Shown here one piece after another: positions 1 to 8,748 of a DNA stretch of 64,000 nucleotides. The position numbers and the translations under genes were made by a program. Source of the DNA: an uncultured Bacilli bacterium. GTDB lineage: Bacteria > Bacillota_I > Bacilli_A > RF39 > UBA660. Numbering within the stretch: the stretch's first letter is position 1; the number at the start of each line of letters is the position of its first letter. Under the pieces are notes generated by a model that was given only the letters and a program-made list of their open reading frames with translations, searched no databases and was not told the origin of the DNA. The stretch lies in assembly GCA_934096035.1 (NCBI GenBank), contig CAKOKX010000001.1, positions 888,862-952,861 of the forward strand. Reading direction: 5' to 3'.

Positions 1-175
1 CTTCATATGTTTTCTTACCAATTTTAAACTTAGTATGAATAGAACCATACTTTACAGATAGTGATGCATACATACTACTTACTTTTTCATTTACCCACAT
101 ATATATAGGAAGTCCACATTTAGTATGATAGACATATATTTTCTCATTTAATCCCTTTAGTTCTAATTCTTCCAT
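1..175 (-). CDS. ymfH: M16-family peptidase YmfH-like, N-terminal part
   Basis: The reading frame starts with ATG at 175 and runs off the left edge, so only about 58 N-terminal residues are visible. They contain a pattern typical of the M16 zinc-peptidase entry strand (GLPIYMWVNEKVSSMYASL, then KYGSIHTKF). The ATG directly follows the TAG of the upstream ymfF-like gene, so the two are translationally coupled. In Bacillus the ymfF/ymfH pair is linked to modification of elongation factor P; that role here is inference. The HxxEH active site is not yet reached. Confidence 0.7.
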   Translation of the reverse strand, partial: MEELELKGLNEKIYVYHTKCGLPIYMWVNEKVSSMYASLSVKYGSIHTKFKIGKKTYE

Positions 176-1441
176 CTATGAATCCTTCCCTTCTAAAGTA
201 AATATTGTATTAAGTTTAATTTTTTTAGAAACATTAATTATATCATTTTTATTTATTTCTTTAAAATACTCTTTTCTTTTTTCAATTAAAGGTAAATTAT
301 CATAAATATTAAAAACATAATTATTTAATATAGCTACATTATTATCTAAAGACATATCTAAAGAAATAATCATATTATTTATAGCATCATTTACCTCCAT
401 ATCACTAAATCCCCCATTTTGCATACTTTTTAATTCTTTTTTTACTAAAGATATTGCTTTTTTTACATTACATTGATCAAGTGATATTTGTACCATTAAT
501 AATCCATCATATTTTAAATACATACTATTAATAGCATAACATAAACTATTTTCTTCCCTTATACTTTTATAAAGTTTTGAAGTAAGTCCTCCACTTCCAT
601 AAATATAATTAAAAGCATTTAAAGTTATATTTTTTTCTAAATCATTTAAGTTCTTTAAGTTAAATAACATAACTAAATTAGTTTGAATATTTTCGCTTTT
701 TAAAGATGATTCATGCACTTTTTTTACTTCTTTGTTATTTACCATCATATCAAAATTTATATCTACGATATATCTATTTTTAAAATATTTTTTAATTAAT
801 ATAGCTAAATCATCCATTTCTAAATTACCTATTAAAAATATATCAACTTTAAATTCTTTTCTCAAAGTTTTATAACAATCATAAAGACTAGATGGCGTAA
901 TATTATCTAATTCTTCTAAAGTTCCTAATAATTCATATGAAGTTGCAGTATTAGAATCCATTGTTTTAAAGGCTTCTTTTATACTTTGTTTTACAGGATT
1001 TTCTTTTAGAGAATTTATTTCTCTTTTTAATCTTTCTTTTACAATATTAAAAGTTTTTAAATCAAATTCATCATTTTCTACATTTGGTCTTTCTATTATT
1101 TCAAATAATGTTTTAATTACATCTTCAACATAATTTTCATCTTCAATATATTCTGGATTTATAAAATCTAATGATACATGTAAATCTAATACATTACCTA
1201 CCCTAACCGTAGAAGCATAAATAACTATTTTATATAATTCTTCAAATCTTGTAATTAAATCTTTTTTTCTAGGATACTTTTTACATGATTCACTTAGCAT
1301 ATCTGCCAAAAAAGCATATTTACCCATTTCTTCTTTTTTAGCAATATTTCTAAATATTACTTCCATATGACTAGTTTTGAATTTATCAGTCTTAATTGTA
1401 TAAATATTAAAGGAATTACAATTATATGTTTTATATTTCAT
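176..1441 (-). CDS. ymfF: M16-family peptidase-like protein YmfF
   Basis: A 421-residue protein with two M16-like halves but no HxxEH zinc motif in the N-terminal half, as in the inactive YmfF partner of YmfH. Visible family segments include NAFNYIYGSGGLTSKLYKSIREENSLCY split around residues 275-305, typical of the second M16 domain (R/Y substrate-binding region). The start has a GAGGTG ribosome binding site. It is followed immediately by the ymfH-like gene. In Bacillus these proteins are associated with 5-aminopentanol modification of EF-P, and efp lies about 12 kb away in this window. Confidence 0.8.
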   Translation of the reverse strand: MKYKTYNCNSFNIYTIKTDKFKTSHMEVIFRNIAKKEEMGKYAFLADMLSESCKKYPRKKDLITRFEELYKIVIYASTVRVGNVLDLHVSLDFINPEYIEDENYVEDVIKTLFEIIERPNVENDEFDLKTFNIVKERLKREINSLKENPVKQSIKEAFKTMDSNTATSYELLGTLEELDNITPSSLYDCYKTLRKEFKVDIFLIGNLEMDDLAILIKKYFKNRYIVDINFDMMVNNKEVKKVHESSLKSENIQTNLVMLFNLKNLNDLEKNITLNAFNYIYGSGGLTSKLYKSIREENSLCYAINSMYLKYDGLLMVQISLDQCNVKKAISLVKKELKSMQNGGFSDMEVNDAINNMIISLDMSLDNNVAILNNYVFNIYDNLPLIEKRKEYFKEINKNDIINVSKKIKLNTIFTLEGKDS

Positions 1442-1442
1442 C

Positions 1443-2546
1443 TTACACCTCTTTTTTATTATGCATACTTTTTAAAATTTTATTATATTCTTTTAAAGTA
1501 TAATCATCAGTCATACCTGCAATATAATCAATTACAATTCGCTCTTTACTATTATTATTCTTATATTCATCACTCATATTAACCAAATAAGACTTAATTA
1601 TATTACTTTCTTTATTGTTATTATTTAAGTCAATAATATATGCATTATATAAAGTATTCAACATATCTTTTAATTTCTCTTTTTCTTCTTCAGTATAAGC
1701 CTTATAATATATATTTTTATAATTAAAATCTTTAAGATTTTTTATTGCTTCAAAAACCTCATTGCTTAATTTAATATAATTTTTTCCTAAACTATTATTT
1801 ATTACATCAGTAATAATACTATTTACAATTTCTTTATTACTTTTACCTAATACACTAGTTATATTATTTGGAACATCTTCCCAAGTAAGTAATTTCATTC
1901 TAATTGCATCATCAATATCCCTACCTAAATAAGCTATTAAATCACTTATTCTTACAACACAACCTTCCAAAGTCATTGGAATTAATTGAAGTGATGTATT
2001 TCTGTCATGATATGTTCTTTCATAATCGCTTAAAAATTCATCTTTAGTTTTATTCCATTTAGGCTCATACTTACCCATTACAAGTTCCCCATTATGACAA
2101 AGAATTGCATCTAAAGTTTGCAAAGTAATATTTTTTCCATTTCCATAACTCTCAATATTCATTAAAAGTCGTACACTATGAACATTATGATTAAAATAAC
2201 CACATCCAGCTTTAAGACTTATCTCATTAAGTATAGCCTCACCAACATGTCCAAAAGGGGTATGACCTAAATCATGCCCTAAAGCTCCAGCTTCAATCAA
2301 GTCTTCATTTAAACCTAAAGCTCTTCCAATTGTTCTAGCAATTTTACTAACATATAAAACATGAATCATTCTTTTAGTTAAATGATCATTTTCTTTAAAT
2401 GAAAACACTTGAGTTTTATCCATATATCTTTGAAATGATAATGAATACAAAATTCTATCAACATCTCTTGAAAACGGTGTTCTAAAATCATTTTCTTCTC
2501 TTTTAAAATATATTGCTTCTTCATTTTTACAAGCTAAACTATTCAC
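1443..2546 (-). CDS. dgt: dGTPase-like HD-domain phosphohydrolase
   Basis: Homologue of deoxyguanosinetriphosphate triphosphohydrolases, which split dGTP to deoxyguanosine and triphosphate. The HD signature GHDLGHTPFGH lies near residues 90-100, and the N-terminal TPFSRDVDRILYSLSFQRY segment is typical. A GTG start at 2546 is chosen because GGAGG lies 8 nt upstream; the ATG at 2561 overlaps that site. It is upstream of ymfF on the same strand with one base between stop and start, so co-transcription is likely. Substrate specificity within the HD family cannot be read from sequence. Confidence 0.85.
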   Translation of the reverse strand: MNSLACKNEEAIYFKREENDFRTPFSRDVDRILYSLSFQRYMDKTQVFSFKENDHLTKRMIHVLYVSKIARTIGRALGLNEDLIEAGALGHDLGHTPFGHVGEAILNEISLKAGCGYFNHNVHSVRLLMNIESYGNGKNITLQTLDAILCHNGELVMGKYEPKWNKTKDEFLSDYERTYHDRNTSLQLIPMTLEGCVVRISDLIAYLGRDIDDAIRMKLLTWEDVPNNITSVLGKSNKEIVNSIITDVINNSLGKNYIKLSNEVFEAIKNLKDFNYKNIYYKAYTEEEKEKLKDMLNTLYNAYIIDLNNNNKESNIIKSYLVNMSDEYKNNNSKERIVIDYIAGMTDDYTLKEYNKILKSMHNKKEV

Positions 2547-2571
2547 ATTTACTACCTCCATTACAATGATA

Positions 2572-3357
2572 TCAATTTTTATTTATTTTGTCTATAAAAC
2601 CACAATGTTTACATAACTCTTCCGTTAGCACATTATTATTAAATCCTTCAATTATTTTTATTGCTTTTTCATTATTTATAATATCATCAAAGCTTTCATC
2701 AAATATATTACCAAGATTTATGCACCCATTTCCATCTAAACAACAAGGCACCACCGTACCATCCACTAAAATACCAACGTGACTTTTAAGTCCATAACAT
2801 TTTCCTTTATTTTTATAAATATTATTATTTAAATTAGGCCACACAAATTCTTCATCTATATCTACAAAAACATTTTTATCTAAAGTATTACTTTCATTTA
2901 TACTTACTTGATATTTTTCTTCTAACTTTTTTAATATTTTCTCATCATTACCTAACCATAATCTATAATTAATAAAAGTATATTTTTTCAAAATATCTGT
3001 TGCTTCAAAAATCTTATCCATATACATATCTAAATTGCTTACATTACTATGTAAAGAAATATTAATTTGTCTAATATTTTTATTAAACTTTATTTTATCT
3101 ATAAAATATCCATTCGTAGTTATATTAATATAAAAATACTTACTTGCTTCATCAATAAATTCATTAATATAAGGGTGAATCAAAGGTTCTCCAAGCACAT
3201 GAAAATAAAGGTACTTTGTATGTCCCTTTATTTTACTTAAAATAATTTTAAATTCTTCTAAAGTCATATATTTAGGTTTTCTTTGATTATGTATACAAAA
3301 AGAACAATTCAAATTACAATTATTAGTTATTTCAATATATATTTTTTTAAAACTCAT
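2572..3357 (-). CDS. Radical SAM/SPASM protein
   Basis: A 261-residue radical SAM enzyme: the cluster motif CNLNCSFC is at residues 14-21, followed by GEPLIHP and the strand ITTNGYF. The C-terminus has extra cysteines (PCCLDG, later CKHCG) of a shortened SPASM-type auxiliary cluster region. Such proteins modify peptides or small molecules, but no precursor peptide is seen beside it. Its start overlaps the stop of the preceding small membrane gene by 4 nt. The substrate is unknown. Confidence 0.8.
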   Translation of the reverse strand: MSFKKIYIEITNNCNLNCSFCIHNQRKPKYMTLEEFKIILSKIKGHTKYLYFHVLGEPLIHPYINEFIDEASKYFYINITTNGYFIDKIKFNKNIRQINISLHSNVSNLDMYMDKIFEATDILKKYTFINYRLWLGNDEKILKKLEEKYQVSINESNTLDKNVFVDIDEEFVWPNLNNNIYKNKGKCYGLKSHVGILVDGTVVPCCLDGNGCINLGNIFDESFDDIINNEKAIKIIEGFNNNVLTEELCKHCGFIDKINKN

Positions 3358-3569
3358 AAGAAAAATAAGATATCAATCTTCTCCAACAAATCGTCATTTA
3401 TTATGTCTGAAATTCTTAATAGTTTTATAATTAACCCCACAATAAAATATACGCTACTTAAACAAAGTACTAAACCAACTATACCTTTTATTCTAAAGAT
3501 TACTTCAATTAATAAAACAATTAAACTAATGCACAATGCTATAAAATAAAATCGAGAACCATGTTTCAT
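3354..3569 (-). CDS. Small two-helix membrane protein
   Basis: A 71-residue protein with two hydrophobic segments (about residues 6-26 and 30-50) and a short charged tail. An AAGAAGG ribosome binding site precedes the ATG. It overlaps the radical SAM gene by 4 nt, so the two are probably co-translated. I do not recognise the family. Confidence 0.55.
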   Translation of the reverse strand: MKHGSRFYFIALCISLIVLLIEVIFRIKGIVGLVLCLSSVYFIVGLIIKLLRISDIINDDLLEKIDILFFL

Positions 3570-3599
3570 AAATAAACCTTCTTTCAGTTACTTATTATT

Positions 3600-3929
3600 T
3601 TAACCTAATTTATCTCCATTAGCAACCTTTTTTTGGGGAGTAATCAATACCACTCCATTTTCACTATAAGTTCCAAGTACTAAAACTTCAGACATAAAAT
3701 CTGCAATTTGTCTAGGTGGAAAATTAACTACTGCTAAAACTTGTTGTCCAACTAATTCCTCAAGTTTATATTGTTCTGTTATTTGCGCTGATGATTTTTT
3801 AATACCTATTTCCTTACCAAAATCAATAGTTAATTTATAAGCAGGTCTTTTTGCTTTTGCAAACTCTTCTGCCTTTATTATTGTACCTACTCTTATATCT
3901 AATTTCATAAAATCTTCTATACTTGCCAT
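3600..3929 (-). CDS. csaA: CsaA-like tRNA-binding-domain protein
   Basis: A 109-residue protein consisting of one tRNA-binding (OB-fold) domain: LDIRVGTIIKAEEF near the start, FPPRQIADFMSEVLVLG in the middle, and a C-terminal GVVLITPQKKVANGDKLG. This matches CsaA, a chaperone-like protein related to the C-terminal domain of methionyl-tRNA synthetase. The start MASIED at 3929 is preferred because GGAGG lies just upstream; an in-frame TTG at 3941 overlaps it. Confidence 0.88.
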   Translation of the reverse strand: MASIEDFMKLDIRVGTIIKAEEFAKAKRPAYKLTIDFGKEIGIKKSSAQITEQYKLEELVGQQVLAVVNFPPRQIADFMSEVLVLGTYSENGVVLITPQKKVANGDKLG

Positions 3930-3937
3930 TTTTACCT

Positions 3938-3965
3938 CCAAAAAAATAGAGCTTAAGCTCTATTT
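3938..3965 (-). terminator. Intrinsic terminator after the 251-residue anchored protein gene
   Basis: A perfect 22-nt palindrome (AAATAGAGCTT and its complement, 3944-3965) followed on the minus strand by a T run. It overlaps the stop codon of the upstream gene and sits just before csaA, so csaA probably has its own promoter or depends on read-through. Confidence 0.7.
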
Positions 3966-4715
3966 CAAATTATACACTTCACCATTTATTTTATCTAAAT
4001 CATTTGTGGTTTCTTCATTTTTTAAAGATGGCAGTTCAATATCATCTTCATCTTCATCATTTATTATAGAAAATAATTTAGCATCCATTGGTTTTTCTTT
4101 CTTTTTAATTTCTGTTACATGTTCTTCTTCATTATTACTAACAATATTTTCTTCCTTTTTATCAACAAATACAGAGCTAAATATTTGTGGACTAGGTTTA
4201 AATACTGGTTTTTCAACTTCTTCTTTTACTTCTGGAATATTTATACTATTAAATTCATTTTTAATACTTTCTAGTGAACTCAAATCATTTTCTAATTTTT
4301 CATCTTCTAAATCATTTGTAAGCTCATTTATACTAATAGGTTTTTCTTCTTCCTCATGATCTTTAAAAAGTGGCTTTACTTCTTCTTCCTTTTTTAAAGG
4401 TATATTAACTTCTTCTTCAATTTCTTCCTTTATATCCGGTATAAATTCTGTAACATTTACATCTTCATTAACTGTTTCTTTTACTTCGGGTTCATTTTTT
4501 ACTTCTTCTTTTACTTCTACTTTTTCTGGAGCTTTTTCTTCTTGCTTAAAGGCATCCAACTCTATTTTTTGAAGTCTTTTTGTTTCTTCTAATTTTTGGT
4601 CTTTCTTACCAAAAAAGTAAACAACAACAAAAGCAATAATAAGTACTACTAATGCTATAACCAAAATTAAAGTAAAATTATCATTTTGATATAATCCATA
4701 TATGAAATCCTTCAT
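3960..4715 (-). CDS. Membrane-anchored Glu/Lys-rich protein of unknown function
   Basis: One N-terminal transmembrane helix (about residues 14-37) followed by a long low-complexity cytosolic-type tail rich in E, K, V and P (repeated KxEEEVKPxFK-like stretches). The start at 4715 has GAGGTG 7 nt upstream; an in-frame ATG at 4721 is too close to that site. The architecture resembles membrane-tethered division or scaffold proteins such as EzrA/ZipA-like anchors, but there is no recognisable domain, so no function is assigned. Confidence 0.6.
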   Translation of the reverse strand: MKDFIYGLYQNDNFTLILVIALVVLIIAFVVVYFFGKKDQKLEETKRLQKIELDAFKQEEKAPEKVEVKEEVKNEPEVKETVNEDVNVTEFIPDIKEEIEEEVNIPLKKEEEVKPLFKDHEEEEKPISINELTNDLEDEKLENDLSSLESIKNEFNSINIPEVKEEVEKPVFKPSPQIFSSVFVDKKEENIVSNNEEEHVTEIKKKEKPMDAKLFSIINDEDEDDIELPSLKNEETTNDLDKINGEVYNLK

Positions 4716-4828
4716 ACACATACACCTCTTTATTCTATATAATAAATATTACCAAAATATGCAAAAAAAGTAAATATATTTTACAAACATTTAACAAATT
4801 TTACTAATATTTTAAAATAGATTTAATT

Positions 4829-5038
4829 TTACTTAAATCTATTCATTTGTTGCATAACTTGCTTTACTTGTTTTTGACTTGGCTTTCTTCCCATTGATGA
4901 CATCATAGCCTCAATCATTTTTTCATTTATTGGTGGATTTTTTTCTAAAGTTTTTTTCATCAAAAATCTTGCTAAGAAAAATCCAATTACAAGGCCAATA
5001 ATTAATCCAATTACTAAATATAATATTAATTTACCCAT
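4829..5038 (-). CDS. yneF: UPF0154 family protein YneF
   Basis: A 69-residue protein: one glycine-rich N-terminal membrane helix (LVIGLIIGLVIGFFLARFLM) and a short basic tail ending in SQKQVKQVMQQMN, typical of YneF. The start is set by AAGGAG upstream of ATG at 5038. It follows sirA and tkt exactly as in Bacillus subtilis (tkt-sirA-yneF). Its function is unknown in the family. Confidence 0.9.
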   Translation of the reverse strand: MGKLILYLVIGLIIGLVIGFFLARFLMKKTLEKNPPINEKMIEAMMSSMGRKPSQKQVKQVMQQMNRFK

Positions 5039-5067
5039 AAAATAATCTCCTTTATACATCTATTTTA

Positions 5068-5484
5068 CTATAAATAAATTAGTTCTTCAAGCCAGAAATA
5101 GTCTTTATTTTGAAAATCACATGCAAAAGCTTCTGTAACAGGCAAAAATTTCTTAATGTCCCTATTAATTATATTAGTTTTAAGTAAAATATGACTATTT
5201 TTAACAATTATAGTAGTTTCTTCTTTACGATATTTATTTACTACTTTATGAACATCACCCGTTTTCATATAAAAGTCATTATCTTTATTAAGTTCATATA
5301 TTAATTTATTATATTTCATTTTATCTATTGGCACAATTATTTGATCAAGCAAATCCTTTCCTATACCGATACTTGTTTTATCAAGTAGATAAATATCCTC
5401 CAATGATTTAAATAAATTATATGGACTATCTTTAAGCAAAATCTCCATTTCTTTATTAATTCTAAAAATATAAAAAGTCCTCAT
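5068..5484 (-). CDS. sirA: SirA-like inhibitor of replication during sporulation
   Basis: About 138 residues. Position between tkt and yneF matches sirA (yneE) of B. subtilis. The C-terminal end (FLPVTEAFACDFQNKDYFWL) resembles the CFLAMDFNSKRYGWL end of SirA, and the N-terminus begins with the expected short beta strand (RTFYIFRI). SirA binds DnaA domain I to block re-initiation when cells sporulate. Sequence similarity elsewhere is weak, so the call rests on synteny plus the tail. The start at 5484 has GGGTGA upstream. Confidence 0.72.
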   Translation of the reverse strand: MRTFYIFRINKEMEILLKDSPYNLFKSLEDIYLLDKTSIGIGKDLLDQIIVPIDKMKYNKLIYELNKDNDFYMKTGDVHKVVNKYRKEETTIIVKNSHILLKTNIINRDIKKFLPVTEAFACDFQNKDYFWLEELIYL

Positions 5485-5529
5485 GTTATCACCCAAAATT
5501 ATGATAACACAAAGACTTAAATTAATTTG

Positions 5530-7530
5530 TCAGATTATGTCGATAATATCATCTTTTTTTAAATAATTAGCAATTTTTTCTAAAATTGTATTTTTATCTA
5601 TCTTTAAATATTTAACAACATCTTCAGTTTTACCACTCATACCAAATTTATTAACTCCGAATATATACTCTGGTTTAGATGCAAATCTATTCCAAATTAA
5701 ACTTGAACCGGCCTCAATTACAAATGTTGGAACGTCTTTTGGTAAAAGTTGTTCTTCATACTTAGGATTTTGTTTTAAAAATAGTTCCATACTTGGCATT
5801 GAAACTACCCTTGTATCAATACCTAAAGTAAATAAATCTCTTGATATTTCCATAGCCATTTCTAGTTCTTGTCCTGTTGCAATAATAATCCCATCTAAAT
5901 GATATTTTTCTTTTCGAACCATATAAGCCCCATACTTAACAAATTTTGCATTTGTATTTTTTTGTTTATTACGCTCTTCTTTACTTATAACTAATGCTGT
6001 TGGACAATTATTTTTCAAAATATATTCCCAAGAACCCATTATTTCATTTATATCGGCAGGTCTAAATGTTATAAAATTAGGAATTGTTCTAAGCATAGAG
6101 AGTTGTTCAATTGGTTCATGTGTTGGTCCATCTTGTCCAACATAAACTGAATCATGAGTAAAAATATAAGTAACAGGTAAATTCATTAAAGCAGACATTC
6201 TTATTGCGGGCTTTAAATAGTCACTAAATGATAAAAATGTTGAACCAAATACTTTTAAATTAGACAAAGCCATACCATTTAAAATTGCTCCCATGGCGTG
6301 TTCTCTTACTCCAAAATATATATTTTTACCAACTGGATTTTCTTCACTTTGAATTGTAGACTTATCTAAATTAGTTTTACACGAAGAAGAAAGATCTGCA
6401 GAACCACCAAGAAAGAATGGACTTTTCGGAGATATAAAATTCATAATTTTATGATTAGATTCTCTTAATGCTTCTCTATATTCATCACTTATCTTAAATT
6501 TAGTATCATCAAAATCTATTACAAAAGCATTTCTTTCTAATAAATTTACTAACATATGTAAATTACTATTTTCTTCTTTAATATTTGTATATTCTTCTTG
6601 CCATTCTAAATATTTTTTAGATACTCTTTTATTAATATAGTTTTGCAAATAATCTAAAACTTCTCTTTTCATTTCAAATGGTTCAGTTGTCATTTTATAT
6701 TTACTTCTTATATTCATTAAATCTTCATTATCTAATGGTTTACCATGAACAGCATTAGTTCCTTCTAATTTAGAATCTTTACCAATAACTGTATTACATA
6801 TAATAATTGAAGGTCTATCCGATTTTTTAGCAGATTTAATAGCTTTTGAAATTTCTTTATAATCACTACCATTTTTAACATTTATAATATTAAAGTCTAA
6901 AGCTTCAAAACGAATTTCAATATCTTCTGTAAATGTCTTTTTAGTATCACTATCTAAAGAAACATTATTTTTATCATATAAAAGTATTAATTTATTTAAA
7001 TTTTGAGTGCTAGCAAAACTTAAAGCTTCATAGCTAATGCCTTCCATTAAATCGCCATCGCCACATAAACAGTATGTATAATAATCAATTAAACTTGAAT
7101 TTTTATCTTCAATATTTACTATTGCATTCAAATATCTTTCAGCTAAAGCTATACCAACAGCCATTCCTACGCCCTGACCTAAAGGACCTGTAGAAACATC
7201 AACTCCCGGAGTAACTTTAACTTCAGGATGTCCCGGAGTTAAACTACTTATTTCACGAAAATGTTTTAATTCTTCTAAGTCAATATTGTATCCCATATGA
7301 TAAAGCATTGAATATAGCAAAGCCGAACCATGTCCCGCCGACATTACAAATCTATCCCTATTTATCCAATTGGGATTACTAGGAATTACATCAATTTGTT
7401 CTTTATATAAAGCATATAAAATTGGTGCAGCACCTAGAACTATTCCAGGATGTCCACTTCCAGCTTTATTTATCATATCTAAAGCTAATATTTTTATACT
7501 ATTTAATGCAGCATCATCCAGTTTGCTCAT
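5530..7530 (-). CDS. tkt: Transketolase
   Basis: A 666-residue transketolase of normal length, transferring two-carbon units between sugar phosphates with thiamine diphosphate. Visible motifs: GHPGIVLGAAP and SAGHGSALLYS at the N-terminus, the ThDP/metal motif GDGDLMEG near residue 157, and the pyrimidine-domain motif GVREHAMGAILNG with the catalytic Glu near residue 408. AGGAG precedes the ATG. It heads the tkt-sirA-yneF cluster. Confidence 0.97.
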   Translation of the reverse strand: MSKLDDAALNSIKILALDMINKAGSGHPGIVLGAAPILYALYKEQIDVIPSNPNWINRDRFVMSAGHGSALLYSMLYHMGYNIDLEELKHFREISSLTPGHPEVKVTPGVDVSTGPLGQGVGMAVGIALAERYLNAIVNIEDKNSSLIDYYTYCLCGDGDLMEGISYEALSFASTQNLNKLILLYDKNNVSLDSDTKKTFTEDIEIRFEALDFNIINVKNGSDYKEISKAIKSAKKSDRPSIIICNTVIGKDSKLEGTNAVHGKPLDNEDLMNIRSKYKMTTEPFEMKREVLDYLQNYINKRVSKKYLEWQEEYTNIKEENSNLHMLVNLLERNAFVIDFDDTKFKISDEYREALRESNHKIMNFISPKSPFFLGGSADLSSSCKTNLDKSTIQSEENPVGKNIYFGVREHAMGAILNGMALSNLKVFGSTFLSFSDYLKPAIRMSALMNLPVTYIFTHDSVYVGQDGPTHEPIEQLSMLRTIPNFITFRPADINEIMGSWEYILKNNCPTALVISKEERNKQKNTNAKFVKYGAYMVRKEKYHLDGIIIATGQELEMAMEISRDLFTLGIDTRVVSMPSMELFLKQNPKYEEQLLPKDVPTFVIEAGSSLIWNRFASKPEYIFGVNKFGMSGKTEDVVKYLKIDKNTILEKIANYLKKDDIIDII

Positions 7531-7702
7531 TTTATCACTCCTCTACGATAATAAAATAATACCATAGTTTTTTAAAAAAAGCAAAATAAAAAGAATAGCG
7601 TTACGATCTTCATATGAAGCAGTTCGTTAAATACCTTTGAGTGACACTTATCATTGTAAAATTAATTGTTAAAACATTAATTTTGTGATAATATAATATT
7701 AT

Positions 7703-7779
7703 GACCTCGTAGTTTAGTTGGATAAAACAAGCCCCTCCTAAGGGTTAGAGCGTGAGTTCGACTCTCACCGAGGCCACCA
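7703..7779 (+). tRNA. tRNA-Arg (CCT anticodon)
   Basis: A 77-nt cloverleaf with encoded CCA. The anticodon loop CTCCTAA gives CCT, flanked by the AGCCC/GGGTT stem; the T arm GAGTTCGACTC is intact. The acceptor stem GACCTCG/CGAGGCC has an A2-C71 mismatch, which is unusual. It has its own rho-independent terminator at 7789. Confidence 0.93.
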
Positions 7780-7788
7780 AAAAGCAAT

Positions 7789-7817
7789 AAAGTTCGCAAA
7801 ATTTGCGAACTTTTTAT
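7789..7817 (+). terminator. Terminator of tRNA-Arg
   Basis: Stem AAGTTCGCAAA/TTTGCGAACTT at 7790-7812 followed by TTTTATTTT. Confidence 0.85.
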
Positions 7818-7822
7818 TTTGT

Positions 7823-7969
7823 TTAATCATTTAAAGCAACAACATTATTATTTGTCGAGGTATCCGATAATCTACTAAACCTTAAATTTACTAGAAGTAT
7901 CATACCTACTATTGCCAAGTAGAAAAATAATACTCCACTATACTTTTTTAACACATTCATCATATCCAT
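7823..7969 (-). CDS. Tiny single-span membrane protein in the yneA position (candidate SOS division inhibitor)
   Basis: A 48-residue ORF (ATG at 7969, GAGG just upstream, TAA at 7823-7825) with one hydrophobic segment (about residues 12-29: GVLFFYLAIVGMILLV) and a short polar C-terminus. It is divergent from lexA and lies between lexA and tkt, exactly where B. subtilis has the SOS cell-division inhibitor yneA. It lacks the LysM domain of YneA. Small single-span SOS inhibitors of division exist in other bacteria (SidA, SulA-independent types), so a similar role is a reasonable inference. Confidence 0.55.
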   Translation of the reverse strand: MDMMNVLKKYSGVLFFYLAIVGMILLVNLRFSRLSDTSTNNNVVALND

Positions 7970-8003
7970 TACCTCGTCTTTCTGATATTATTCTAATACA
8001 TAT

Positions 8004-8027
8004 ATTTGTTCGTGTCAACGAATAAAT
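8004..8027. promoter_or_regulatory. Putative LexA operator between lexA and the tiny membrane gene
   Basis: An imperfect palindrome, ATTTGTTCGTG then TCAACGAATAAAT, in the shared upstream region. It shares the core AACGAAT with the palindrome upstream of the Y-family polymerase at 23665. It is not a perfect match to the B. subtilis CGAAC-N4-GTTCG box. Confidence 0.4.
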
Positions 8028-8036
8028 AAACAATTG

Positions 8037-8066
8037 TTTGACTTTTTACAAATTATAGTGTAAAAT
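8037..8066 (+). promoter_or_regulatory. lexA promoter
   Basis: TTGACT, 17-nt spacer, TAAAAT, about 25 nt before the ribosome binding site of lexA. A 12-nt palindrome AAACAATTGTTT overlaps the -35 region and could also be an operator half. Confidence 0.6.
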
Positions 8067-8091
8067 AATATTTAGAAAAGGAGAAACAAAT

Positions 8092-8718
8092 ATGGAAGAA
8101 AGAAAAGAACTTACTAAAAGACAAGAAGAAGTATTAAATTATATAAAAAAATATATTGCAGAACATGGATATCCCCCAGCAGTTAGAGAAATTTGTGCTG
8201 GTGTTGGATTAAATAGCCCTGCTACTGTTTTTGTACATATTAAAAACTTAGAATCACTCGGAGTAATAAGACAAACAAGCAATAAGTTTAGAACAATTGA
8301 ATTACTCGTAGAAAATGAATACGAAGAAAAAAATGAAGATGTAGTTAAAGTTCCTCTACTTGGAAAAATAACCGCTGGAAGCCCTATTACAGCAATCGAA
8401 CAACCCGATGAATTTTTTGATTTACCATCAGCACTAATGCCAAAATCTGGAGAAGTATTTACCTTACATGTAAGTGGTGAATCAATGATTAACCGAGGTA
8501 TATTTGATAATGACTATGTCATTGTAAAAAGACAACAAAATGCTAAAAATGGTGATATTGTCGTAGCTATGACTGATGAAAATGAAGTAACATTAAAAAC
8601 ATTTTATAAAGAAAAAGATCATATTAGACTCCAACCTGAAAATGACACAATGGCCCCACTAATATTTGATAACATAACTATCCTTGGAATAGCAATTGGT
8701 CTTTACAGAAAGATATAA
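8092..8718 (+). CDS. lexA: SOS repressor LexA
   Basis: 208 residues, normal length. N-terminal winged helix (TKRQEEVLNYIKKYI, then VREICAGVGLNSPATV). The self-cleavage site Ala95-Gly96 lies in KITAGSP; the catalytic dyad is Ser131 (GESM) and Lys169 (VTLKTF). AAGGAG precedes the ATG. It is divergent from the tiny membrane gene. Targets visible in the window are likely lexA itself, that gene and the Y-family polymerase. Confidence 0.97.
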   Translation: MEERKELTKRQEEVLNYIKKYIAEHGYPPAVREICAGVGLNSPATVFVHIKNLESLGVIRQTSNKFRTIELLVENEYEEKNEDVVKVPLLGKITAGSPITAIEQPDEFFDLPSALMPKSGEVFTLHVSGESMINRGIFDNDYVIVKRQQNAKNGDIVVAMTDENEVTLKTFYKEKDHIRLQPENDTMAPLIFDNITILGIAIGLYRKI

Positions 8719-8723
8719 AAAAG

Positions 8724-8748
8724 CATCGAAGAAATCTCTTCGATGTTT
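8724..8748. terminator. Bidirectional terminator between lexA and the rhomboid gene
   Basis: Stem CATCGAAGA/TCTTCGATG with T runs on both sides; serves the convergent lexA and rhomboid genes. Confidence 0.8.
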
